DNA from: Hyphochytrium catenoides | Taxonomy: Eukaryota; Sar; Hyphochytriomycetes; Hyphochytriales; Hyphochytriaceae | DNA length: 33,872 bases | Direction of reading: 5' to 3' | Assembly: GCA_900088475.1 (NCBI GenBank) | Contig: FLMG01002176.1 | Coordinates: forward strand, 1 to 33,872 | Shown: piece by piece, positions 1 to 9,841 of the stretch | Position numbering within the stretch: the stretch's first letter is position 1 | Layout: each line of letters starts with the position of its first letter | The notes under the pieces: generated by a model | The model's database searches: none | What the model was told of the DNA's origin: nothing | The model's input: the letters and a program-made list of their open reading frames with translations, nothing else | Translations under genes and position numbers: made by a program

Positions 1-1550
1 AATCTCTGGAATATTCACCGCTATTAGTAAGAATACACAGTGATATATTCCAGATCCTTGTGCTATGCTTACCAGTAGCGGCTCCTTTTCCGTTACTCAA
101 TTTACTTTTGGCGGATGACAGACAGACACAGACAGAGAATCAGATACTTTTATATTTTTGGATTGACTTCAGACTCCATTTGACTGTGATTTGTTATTTG
201 TGTCCGAGTAGGATTCTGACGCATCAACTCTTCATGAAGTAGGTACCATGAGTAGGACTCTTAGGTATAGGGACAGTGAAGTTACCATTATCCTTCACCA
301 CGGCTCACTCCACTAATTTCAATGGCATCAACAACAGTGTCACACCACTGACCTTAGGAAGATATTTTACAAGCTCTTATTAGCAGGAATCTTCGCTTAC
401 TCTGTGCACTCGCTTCGTAAGAACCTTACTGTTCTTACATTGTTGTCGCAACAGTGCTATTGTTGTTACATCCTACCTGTTGTTACAATGACGTATACCA
501 CCACCATGCCCTGGTGGCTGCATTCTTCTTCCTCGTGCTCTCCCCGTAAGGAATCCTAGTGAATAGCTTCTCCAAATCGTGATTTAAAACTCTTAACTGA
601 AGAAGGACCATCGTGATAATGATCCCCGCGGCCTAAAGCATAATAGCAATAGTTCTTCTCTGTCACGAGTCATAAAGTTCTGCGATATTCTTCTTCCTTT
701 TTTGTTGGTAATGGCCTTGACAGCGTTGAAGGTTGCACTATCTGGCGTGTCTCTTACGTAATCAGCATAACAATAATAAAAATGGGCCGTCTGACAGACA
801 AGCACTTGCATCTAGCTGTCCTATATATTCCTCAGTGACCTGTTCCGAGTACGAATGTACTGCTTGTTGCCATTTTCTGCAGCAGCAGCCTTGAAAGCTA
901 TGTATATAGGCGTTAGCAGCTTGCTTTAGAAAATCCGTTATTTACAAAGGATCAATTTTATGACACGCAATGACAAGCGAGGAAGTTCATCGTTCTCTTC
1001 CAGCTCTTCTCATGACACTTCCCGCTCCTATGTGCTAACCGTAGAACTCTCTCTTAGCTCTTGGCACCGAGTGTGTTCCTTTATTTGATGACCTAACAGG
1101 AAGGAAGTGACGATCGTTCTTATGGTCCAGTCGCTTGCCGTCGTCGTCTTCCTCTTACTACTGTACTGTGCGCCTTAACAGTTCTTTCCCTGCTAAAGAA
1201 TGAGGAAAGGATCTTCGGCGCGCGGTCGGGGTTGAGGTTGATGGTTGATCCTCTCAGGCCGGTGAAGCCGACTAGTGATCTCTCCAACTCATGCCAACTC
1301 TTTGAGCCTATCATTTTATTTCCTAACGGAGGCGTAGGTACGGGCAATAATAGACGAAGAAATTTGCCCACCCTGTGCCATTTAGCAAATCAGATTCTCT
1401 TATCAATGTCGGGCGATAGAACTGAGGCCTTCTGTTCTGACACCTAGAGGTCGATCTTTAAAGGATTTGCAGGCCCGTCTATGGCAGAGGGTAAAGGAAT
1501 AACCTGGTGCCGCGGAGGGCACTCGCTCTTATAAAGAAAAAAGGTCTAGG
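1..1550. other. No confident gene
   Basis: I see no recognisable coding exon here on either strand. Short open frames exist on the minus strand at 593-811 and 1120-1371 and on the plus strand at 1232-1447. None has a family motif, a clean splice-site chain or a start context that I could defend. The stretch may include promoter or 5' untranslated sequence of the EF-hand gene that follows, or the end of a gene that began outside the window. Confidence 0.5.
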
Positions 1551-3505
1551 ATGGATTCTATCCTACGATGTTGGAGACGTCTTAGACAGGATGATATAGA
1601 TAAGCAGCGGGAGCTCAAGCTTGAGGACCTCCACATGCTATGTGAAACCGGGGATCTTATCTTCGTCCGTGAGACAGGTAAACGGTGCCCGAAGAACAAC
1701 CTCTACAGCCCCTTTGCCAGGAAGTAATTTGAATCTATTAACCACGAAATATCTTCATTGACAGTGCACGTCCAAGGGTTGGGCGTTGCCTGCTCACCAT
1801 TGTTCTGGCAAACACTTGAAGACGCTCAGCGCGGAAAGGTTTACCATGTGCGACAGCGACGGGTGCCTCGTAAGTTACTTAGCCTCGTTATTAGATCTTA
1901 GAGACTGACCTTTCTCGACAGGTTGGGGAAGGTAACGATCCATTCTACGATTGCATGTTGCTGTAGGTGATGGCACGGCTTGCAAGCCTCATCGATTCTC
2001 TTTGATTCCCTATGCTTAGGGTTGGGATCGTCGTACGACTGGATGCCTCTAGGGTTTCCGTGCTAGAAGCAAACTACAAAGGGCTGAATCTTAAGCCTAT
2101 GGCAAAGTATATTAGGCGGATGGAAACTGGATCAATGCGAGGGGGCGTAACGGTATCGTTAGATGTATTACCTCTCCCATGTCGCTCAATCTCTATTGTT
2201 GTCCTTTTGAAGCTCTTGTTCAAGGTCAACGTCAAGTTTGCGCGTCGCTACTTCTTGGTTGGCTGTCTCGCGTTAAAGACCTACTGGGTTTAACAAGGCT
2301 GCCGCTACTGAACTTTGACATTACTGGCTGCTTGTTCTCTATAACTCCAGATGGCGCTAAGGAGAGCCCACATTAACTCTCAGGAGCCGCGTGACTTTTT
2401 GGCACTAGCGGTAAAAAGCATAATATCTCTAGGGGGTACGGACAGTGGCGAGTTCACGATTAGCTGGGAGACCGTCTTGGCAACGAAGCCTTGTGACGTG
2501 TCGGCTGCCACAATGCTAGACCGCATTCAGCAGGCAAGCGACTGGTCTCCTTCAATCCCTTCTATGCGCTGGCTGCTAATACTTTGCCCTGTTGCATTGC
2601 AGAGCCTAAACTATAGCCGTTCTGTGCTCCTTCCTGAGGAGGAGCTAGAGATCCGGAGTACGTTTCGCATGCTACTGGAGTATTCTCAAAAATGGTGATC
2701 ACCTCCATACCTATCTCCGTACTCCCTTGGCTTGTGAATGACCTTCCACTTTTCCTTTCTATGTCAGTGGTGGGGTGAAGGACGAGGCCATGCAAAGAAA
2801 AATTAGTCAGTTTCTTGAAGAAGGCCTCTCAGGCGCGAACAGGGAGGAGATAGTCAAGCAGCTACTTTCGCATCTGGATAAAAACAATGATGGTATTGTT
2901 AGCGAGGATGAGTTCGTGGAGAGCTATCAGAACGTAAGTGCTTGCCCTTGTTAGAGCTCTATGGCTTTAGTCAATATCTCTCAACTTCCCGCTGTGGCTC
3001 TTCCTGCCACTTCTAGCTCAGGAGGAAGACTAAAGTCTCTCCCGAAAAGCTCGACAATATCCTCAGTGCCGCTCTGGTCGCAGTTCTCTATGAGAGAGCC
3101 AGCATACTCAGTCTGAGGAGGCTCTTCGATGCTGGAGACCGTAAAGTCATAAGGATGGAGGAGTTGCGGCAACAAGCGCAAGACGAGGTCATGACAACAG
3201 GGAAAGGAGGAAGACACAAGGCCGAGATGAGATTGTTGAGGAAGGGCGAGCACGGAGACAACGCTGCAATTGATCACGGGAAGGTGTTCTACTTCTCTCC
3301 TGACAGCTTTACAGAGTTGGGTTCAGCATCTGCTGTCAACCTTCATAAGGCAGTGACTTTTGGACCCCTGACAGCGCTTCAGCTCCTGCCAGGCTCATGT
3401 GTTAGCGCACCTAATGCTTGCCTGAGCCGAGTCGACATGACATTGGAAGGGGAGTCAGCTCCAAGTCAGAACAAGTACGCGATGCTTGGCTTCAGTAGCT
3501 GCTAA
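1551..3505 (+). CDS. EF-hand calcium-binding protein, multi-exon; 5' half tentative
   Basis: The 3' half is well supported. An exon at 2768-2933 contains a canonical 12-residue EF-hand loop, DKNNDGIVSEDE, and ends at a GTAAGT donor. It joins in phase 0 to a last exon at 3017-3505 (stop TAA), which carries a second, degenerate loop (DAGDRKVIRMEE) that lacks the usual Gly at position 6. Upstream, the frame 2351-2694 joins 2768 in phase across a GTGATC donor. Further 5', exons 1551-1677 and 1765-1869, a possible 10-nt microexon 1922-1931 and an exon from 2020 connect in phase. They contain TGDLIFVRE and VGIVVRLDASRVSVLEAN, which recall the two conserved blocks of permuted papain-like (YiiX-type) proteins. 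I did not find the catalytic Cys/His set, and the join between about 2145 and 2351 is unresolved. Calcium binding is likely; hydrolase activity is only a suggestion. Confidence 0.5.
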
Positions 3506-4772
3506 CAAAGGGGAAGACGCGGGAGGACTAGATACTGCAGAATCGGGCTTATCAGCAGAATGATGACCACTTCTGCAAAGTTGACGAACAAAGACAGCCT
3601 CCACAAAGAATGTTCCTGTTCCCTGTCTGCGTCCTAGGTTTACCTCCTTACCTTATCGGCCCTCACGGAGAGTACACCTGAAGCTATAGGTCACGTCTGT
3701 ATGCAGTGCTGGCCTCTGCTTGAGAGGGTAAACTACTCAGCTTCACTATGCCGTTAGTGGCTGTCCGTTCATCCCTCCTCTGGTTTAGTAGACGAAAGCA
3801 GAACTCCAGGAGAAAGAAGAAAGTCTCCTCGCAGCACAAGGACGCCACAAGCGGGGTGACAACTGATATGACCACAAGAGTTAGTCAGAGCAAGCCGGTA
3901 GTAGAAGCATAGAGGTTGAGAGCTCCAGCTAAGGGGTGATGCAACAGCGCTAAAGAGAAGTCTAGCGTAAAGCTCTAAGACTCTACCAAACAAAGATCAG
4001 CTCCATTCATTGTTTACCACTGTCATTGCCCTTTTACAATGTCAGCTCTGCTCATCCAAGACTCATGATTCATGATTCTCTGAGAAATCTCATCAGCAGT
4101 GGAGAGTTATTTCTTCACCTTCCTCCTACTATCTTCGTTCTCTGCCGTCACACCCCATAAAATTGCGTCTACAACTGCACCACGGCTGCAGGGTATCCAA
4201 GGAGGTCAGGAGGAGCATTGTCCTTTCGCTTCACTCATCATCTCACTCTCTTCATTCCCTTATACTAGCTCCCGCTCTCTCTGTCTCTTGTCACCCGCAC
4301 ATCCTTCTTCCTACACTATCGATTACCATTCCAGTTGGCGGCAGTTCGTAAAGGAAATGCTGTCAGCTCCGCCGTATCCTTCTGCTGCACAGCTGGTGTA
4401 TGGTGTGAGGGCATCTGTGGGCAATGTCTCCAGAGGGTCACTGCACTCACTCTGAAGGTCCGTCCGTCCACACAACCCAAGTCCGAGTGCACAAGAAAGA
4501 CAGACACCAGAGAGGACAAACTACTTTGTACCATCAACTGACAGAGCTTTCAGCAGTTCTAGGAGCCGCTGTCACTAATAAGGATGACGACTGTGCCCTA
4601 CAGATAGACGGACCAGACCGTCTAGTCTTCCACATCTGCGCTGTCTCTGTTCAGAGGCCCCCCTTATGATCAGACAACCAACAGAGAGAAAGGACGAAGT
4701 TGAAGACAGAAGGATGCCAGGAGTAGTAGTGATGAGTGAGGACAAGGACAGAAGGCGTAGAAAGAGGTGTGA

Positions 4773-4910
4773 ATGGTTGGTCAATCTGCACCTTCTTTGC
4801 AGCAGTATCTGGTTGGACATTCACTAGAAATTGCACTGGAAGGACGATCGAGGTCAGTCACTTACAGAAAGCTGATGATCAGAAGGACCAAGAAGACTGG
4901 GAACCGCTGA
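4773..4910 (+). CDS. Possible 45-aa basic small ORF
   Basis: An ATG at 4773 opens a 45-codon frame ending in TGA at 4908-4910. The N-terminal half is mixed (QYLVGHSLEIALEGRS) and the C-terminal half strongly basic (KLMIRRTKKTGNR). It sits inside a larger frame in another phase, so at most one of the two is real. No family is recognised. I list it only because its composition is more protein-like than the surrounding purine-rich frames. It could equally be the terminal exon of an unseen upstream gene, since an AG acceptor (TTTGCAG) lies at 4796-4802. Confidence 0.13.
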   Translation: MVGQSAPSLQQYLVGHSLEIALEGRSRSVTYRKLMIRRTKKTGNR

Positions 4911-6141
4911 TGTTGAAGGAAAAAAGAGTAAGAGGGATGATGATAGTTCTATATGTGGAGAGAGGCGATGAAGAAGAGAAAGAGACATCAAGAGAGCAGG
5001 GGAGCAGAGAAAGGAAAGATGCTCCTCCTCAACGGCACAGCGCATTGGGCGATGGCCAAAGTGCGATCATTGAGGCGGATGTAGCCAGCATTAGAGGAGA
5101 GAGAGAGGACAACGGGGAGAAGTTTCTATGTGTTTCTATGGAGTTATCTGTTCAGCGGCAGCCAGTTCTGCTGACAATCACTTGGCGTGTCAAGCGCGCC
5201 ACAGTCTGCTCACCTTCTGGACCTTGTTCCTTCCTCGCCTTACCATCTGACCTCTCGTATCGACTCTGTGTCTCCACGTTATTCTGATAAGAGGCAAAGT
5301 GGTATGTCTCTTCTCCGCTCTGTCTTGTTGAGTTGGTTCCCTCATCCGGTGTGAAAGCGAGAGGAATCTTATCTTAGGGCTTCGGTCTTAGACAGAGTCT
5401 TAGAATGGCTTGTTTAGAACAGAGAGAGACCCAGAGAGAAAGAGAAGGGGAGAGAGGGAGCTGAGCCTGATCTCAACCCTACGATGGATGAGAGGGACTG
5501 GCTGTCTCTGGTTCTTTATCTCCTCACCACTGACAGAGTGTGCGTGATCACTCTGGCTCTCGAATCTACTTCTTTTGCGATGTGTCCTGTGTTCTAGCTC
5601 AAAGGGTAGAATTCTATGCCTTGCCTCTTCGTCCTGAATGACACTCTTTTGTCTGTTATTTGGCGCTCTGTCTTGACAATATGGGGGCTCTGTTTCGGTC
5701 TGCTTCTCACTCTGTCTCTTTCATCCTGATAACTCTAGCATCTCTGTGTTAGTAGTTAGTCGACTCTGTCTTGGGAACCTGTTATTTTTCTAGGAAAAGA
5801 GATGCTCCTCCTCCTTTCTTTTGGCTCCGTGCATGTCTGTTGCTTGGCCCCACCAGCACATTTATAAAGCAGAATATTATCTATGGACTCAAGCTTACCC
5901 TTACACCAACACATAGTCCCAGTCCCACCCATCCTTCCACACTATCAGAGCTAGAATGAAAATTAAGTAGCTCCCACCCATCCTAGGAGTTCTGGTAATG
6001 CAATAACAGGTGAAACTACCAGAAGATGATGATCTGTCTGATCTTATTCCGCAACACCATTAGCTTTCTCAGATATAAAAAAGTCTCAATAGATTCTATT
6101 TTTAAATGCTGGGCGGGCCGTGCCTTTTATTTTTTCTCCAC

Positions 6142-6243
6142 AGTAATAAGCTGTTTGCCTCCCAATTAATGAAGGTAAAAGAGGCCTTTCTTAGTAATAA
6201 GCTGTTTGCCTCCCAATTAATGAAGGTAAAAGAGGCCTTTCTT
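6142..6243. repeat. Perfect 51-bp tandem duplication (2 copies)
   Basis: The unit 6142-6192 is repeated without a mismatch at 6193-6243. Each unit begins AGTAATAAGCTGTTTGCC and ends GAGGCCTTTCTT, and two bases of a third copy follow. It lies in the gene-poor stretch about 700 bp upstream of the NADPH oxidase start codon. The absence of divergence points to a recent duplication, or to a collapse or expansion artefact of assembly. Confidence 0.95.
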
Positions 6244-6931
6244 AGAAACTACTCCGGAGTACCTCGGTAAAATGTGATCCTTCTGTCGCTCCCTATTCTT
6301 TTAGCTTTTATTGCTTCTAAACGCCAATTTTAGTAATCTGCACGGACCGTTATTATTCTGTTAACTGTATGTACGTCCCATTCTAATCCTTTTCCGCCTC
6401 TGCTCTTTCTCTCTCCCTTCCTTCCTCTAACAGGCCCAAAGACGCAGCGGCGCCCATCGAAGAGCTGTCACAGTCCGGTCGGTCCTCCTGTGCCATCCTG
6501 GCCGTGGGTGATGTTGAGAGCAGAGCAGCCTCTGTGTGTCTCCATAGCTCGCTCTCTCGCTCTGTCGCCATAGCTCTCGCTCTCGCTCGGTCTGTCTTTG
6601 GAGACTCTGTCTGGACAGGTTGGCTTTCCCGCACCGTCAGTACTTCTCTGGCGCGCCCTCTCATTCGCACCTCGGCTGGCGCTCACAGTCAGGGGCCAAC
6701 GAGCTGCTCTTTCTGCTGAAGAAGGCCAACTGGCGTCATCTTTTCTTTTAACTGTTAGGAACCAAGAAGCTTCATCTTTTTCAGGCTCAGTTAGCGCTGC
6801 ACACAGCGTCCCATTCTTTCATTTTCTTTGTACCAACTTCTCACTCTCATCTTTTTCATCTGGCTGATCGCACCTGTCCGACTATCGCACAAGGACAGGG
6901 CATAAGGGCCAGTGTTAGAGACAAGGGCACA

Positions 6932-9493
6932 ATGCCGCAGTTCAGGAGCAGAAATGCAGGCGGCGATGATGCGGACTCGCCCTATTATCTTATGTCGAGC
7001 AGGAACCGCGGCCGCGGTGGCGGCGGCGGTGGTGAGATGGATGCCGACGGAGGTCGCAGCGGCGATGGGAATATGGCGCAGCTATACAACCCTCCTTTGA
7101 GAGAGAATGGAATGCCAAAACCGGAAGTTGTGCCAGTGAGGCCCGTGAAAGCGACTCCCTATGTAGAGAAGGCTAGACGATCAGAGAACTACAACTATGA
7201 TCAGAAGCCTTCGATCTTCAATAACTCCTTTGTGGGCAAGCCTTCCTTCATGATGATGAAGCAATCCTATGGGGCAGGCCAGCTATCTCCTTTCAACCCT
7301 GGGCCTGATGCTCTAGGCGGTCTCCGGAGGAGTGTCATGGGACGGCGAAGCATGATGCCTCAGGGAATGAGAATGTCCGTCGCCCAAGGTGGTGCTGTCC
7401 CTTCAGACGTAACGGAGGCGTTCAATCGCTTTGACGAGGATGGAGACGGCGCGCTGAACTTCGATGAGTTTGCGAACTTCGTGAAGTTTTGGGTCTTTGA
7501 TCGCAACAAACTTCAGTGCAAGGGCTCACAGTTTGAGGCCGTAGTGGAGGTGCTCTTCCAGATGGCGGGAGGTAACCAGTATGGCGCCGTAGGACCTTCT
7601 CAAGTCAACTACATCCTGAACACTGAGATCAAGGACAAGGAGGAGAAGTTCCAAGAGCCCAAGGTTGATGAGGCAGACGCGAACTTTGCGAAGTTGCCTA
7701 AATATCAGCGTGTTGCCTACTATCTCTTCTCAGGCATCGCGTTGTTTCTGACACTCTTTACAGGTATCTTCTTCGTTCTGATGACATTCTCGAGCTGGCC
7801 AAAGAAGGCCCTTAGCCGCATCCGCTCTGTTTTGAAAATCCATGGCATTCGGCTTCTTTGGCTGGCTGCGTACATCGGCGCTTGCGTCTATCTCTTTACC
7901 ACCAACTATCTCAAGTTCATGTCCATCACGGCTGTCACCAGGATTACAGGCGCTGGCATTGGACTCGCTACGGGCAACGCACAGCTGATTCGATTCAACA
8001 TCTTTTTCATCTTCCTTCCCCTCTGCTACCGCAGTCTGGTATATCTACGAGGAATGCGCTGGCTAATGCACTGGGTGCCGCTGGATGACACGCTTCTCTT
8101 TCATAAGATCGTTGGAACTGTCATTATCACCGCCTCCATTGTGCACACGATCGGGCATGAGATCAATGCTATCACCATTGCCAATACTACTCCTGCACTA
8201 CTGGCTGCCACCCCATTGGGTCCACACTTTGCCGCTCCACCGCCGGCTTTCGCCTATAACTTTCTCACACTTCCTGGCGTGACGGGTTGGATCATGCTTC
8301 TGGTGGTCCTCATTGCCATGCCCTGGGCCTATATTCCTGCCTTGAAAAGGCGGTTCTTCAACGTATTCTATCACACCCACAAGCTCATGCTCTGGGTCTT
8401 CACCCCAATGCTTATCGTACACGGTTTCACGGCTTGGCTGGTACCTCCTAAAGTCTGGTACATTGTGATGGGCCCACTTATTCTCTACTTCATTGATCGC
8501 CGGTACAGGATGGCCAAGCAGATATTCAACCAGCAACTGAACATCCTAGATGTTCGTGTCTATCCTGAGACGACTGTGCTTTACATTGAAAAAACTGCAA
8601 AGTATGAGAAGAAGTTTCGCCCTGGACATTATCTATGGATCTGCATCCCAGATATCTCTAACCTCGAGTGGCATCCTTTTACCATCACCTCTGCTTGTGA
8701 CGATCCTTATGTGTCAGTGCACATCCAGCGCTCTGGTGACTGGACTCGACGGCTACACAACCTGATGTCGGACATACAGGCACAGGCCGCCGGTGCACCT
8801 CCAGGAAGGCAAAGCATAGCGCGTCCTGGAATGAACATGGGGAACATTGTCTACCCTAAGTGCTACCTTGACGCGCCGATTGGCGCTCCAGCCCAACTGT
8901 TCAACACCTATGAGGTTACGGTGATGGTTGGGGCTGGTGTCGGTGTCACACCATGCGCGTCGATCGTTAGAGAGATGATGTATGCAGTCAATCGCAAGGC
9001 CTGCGCTGCAGACTGCATTCTTAGGCGCAAGCGACCTCACGTCTGCTGCTGCATGATTCAAAAGCTGTACTTTGTATGGAGCACGAATAAGCAGCACAAT
9101 CTGGACTGGTTTGAGGACACTGTGAACACACTCAGCGAGCAGACCGACAGGGTAGAGTTCCATCACTACTTTACGACCATCAAGAACACCAAGGATCCTC
9201 AGGTGAAGCCTCTCCTGGCAGTCCAGCAGCTGCTTCACAGGCAGACGGGTCTTGATGTCGTATCGGGCCTAAGAACCAGGAACCTGACTCACTTTGGGCG
9301 GCCAAACTGGAATGAGTTTTTTGGCAAACTGGCAGCTAGGCACGAAGGCAAAGAAGTTGGAGTGTTCTACTGCGGACCAACAGTGATGAGGGACGCCATT
9401 GCTCAAACCTTGAAGCGGATCAACCTTGCCGACAACGAGAATCCAATGTCTAAGGATAGGACTGTTTTCCATTTCCACGCAGAGCAGTTTTAA
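6932..9493 (+). CDS. NADPH oxidase (NOX/RBOH-type) with N-terminal EF-hand
   Basis: This 853-aa membrane flavocytochrome would pass electrons from cytosolic NADPH through FAD and two hemes to oxygen, making superoxide. Order of parts: Gly/Arg-rich disordered N-terminus (residues 1-60); one canonical EF-hand loop, DEDGDGALNFDE (168-179), implying calcium control; a six-helix ferric-reductase domain from about 260; heme-ligand candidates H391 and H405 in one helix and H483 and H497 in another; FAD motif HPFTITSA (581-588); nucleotide-binding VGAGVGVTP (666-674); YCGP (813-816); and the family-typical C-terminal Phe (FHFHAEQF). A Cys-rich insert (C691, C695, C705-C707) precedes the FVWSTN strand. 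The start is the first ATG before the Gly-rich region; a later Met would also keep all domains. The gene has no intron although its neighbours are split. The stop is TAA. Confidence 0.94.
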   Translation: MPQFRSRNAGGDDADSPYYLMSSRNRGRGGGGGGEMDADGGRSGDGNMAQLYNPPLRENGMPKPEVVPVRPVKATPYVEKARRSENYNYDQKPSIFNNSFVGKPSFMMMKQSYGAGQLSPFNPGPDALGGLRRSVMGRRSMMPQGMRMSVAQGGAVPSDVTEAFNRFDEDGDGALNFDEFANFVKFWVFDRNKLQCKGSQFEAVVEVLFQMAGGNQYGAVGPSQVNYILNTEIKDKEEKFQEPKVDEADANFAKLPKYQRVAYYLFSGIALFLTLFTGIFFVLMTFSSWPKKALSRIRSVLKIHGIRLLWLAAYIGACVYLFTTNYLKFMSITAVTRITGAGIGLATGNAQLIRFNIFFIFLPLCYRSLVYLRGMRWLMHWVPLDDTLLFHKIVGTVIITASIVHTIGHEINAITIANTTPALLAATPLGPHFAAPPPAFAYNFLTLPGVTGWIMLLVVLIAMPWAYIPALKRRFFNVFYHTHKLMLWVFTPMLIVHGFTAWLVPPKVWYIVMGPLILYFIDRRYRMAKQIFNQQLNILDVRVYPETTVLYIEKTAKYEKKFRPGHYLWICIPDISNLEWHPFTITSACDDPYVSVHIQRSGDWTRRLHNLMSDIQAQAAGAPPGRQSIARPGMNMGNIVYPKCYLDAPIGAPAQLFNTYEVTVMVGAGVGVTPCASIVREMMYAVNRKACAADCILRRKRPHVCCCMIQKLYFVWSTNKQHNLDWFEDTVNTLSEQTDRVEFHHYFTTIKNTKDPQVKPLLAVQQLLHRQTGLDVVSGLRTRNLTHFGRPNWNEFFGKLAARHEGKEVGVFYCGPTVMRDAIAQTLKRINLADNENPMSKDRTVFHFHAEQF

Positions 9494-9841
9494 CCCTTCT
9501 CCGCCTCGGAGACTCTTGTCATCACTCTTATCTCTTTGTTATCCCTCTTGCTGGGCTCCGAATGAGCACCACGTAGTCTTATTTATTGTGGCACCAAGGG
9601 CTCGTCTATCCCTTGCCTACAGTCTAGCTCTTTCTTGGTCGAACTCCATAGCAAGCATGAGAGCGCCAGTATGGATTCTGAAGAACTAAATGTAAAGACT
9701 CAAATCATCAATTTGTTAGTCTTCAAATGGGAGAGTTCTCTGCTTAGCTTTCATTAGTCATGGCGACCACATCCGTAGCTCCTATTTCTCTGTCAGTGGG
9801 TATGATCGCACTTTTACACTGAGGAACTTGATAGCCCAAAC
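9494..9841. other. Convergent 3' intergenic region
   Basis: These 348 bp separate the stop codons of the plus-strand NADPH oxidase and the minus-strand dehydrogenase. They should hold both 3' ends. I see no further gene and no clear polyadenylation signal that I would commit to. Confidence 0.6.

Larger units (their letters stand above)
3506..6931. other. Gene-poor stretch, unassigned
   Basis: About 3.4 kb without a recognisable gene. It has CT- and GA-rich low-complexity sequence (for example around 4960-5010 and 5420-5460) and a 51-bp tandem duplication. The longest open frame, 4736-5287 on the plus strand, is Arg/Glu-rich in its middle because of purine-rich DNA and matches no family I know. 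An overlapping frame ending at 4740-4765 is basic and ends near a GTGTGA donor-like site. The region could hold a fast-evolving multi-exon gene, UTRs of both neighbours, or a non-coding RNA. The NADPH oxidase promoter should lie in its right-hand part. Confidence 0.5.

Noticed and set aside
4853-4867. GTCAGTCACTTACAG as a 15-nt intron
   Set aside because: Far shorter than every other intron here, and its length is a multiple of three so the frame is open through it. Simple read-through is the better reading.
4736-5287. 183-codon plus-strand frame as a gene
   Set aside because: Its middle is Arg/Glu-rich because of GA-rich DNA, it has no motif, and protein-like segments occur in more than one frame.
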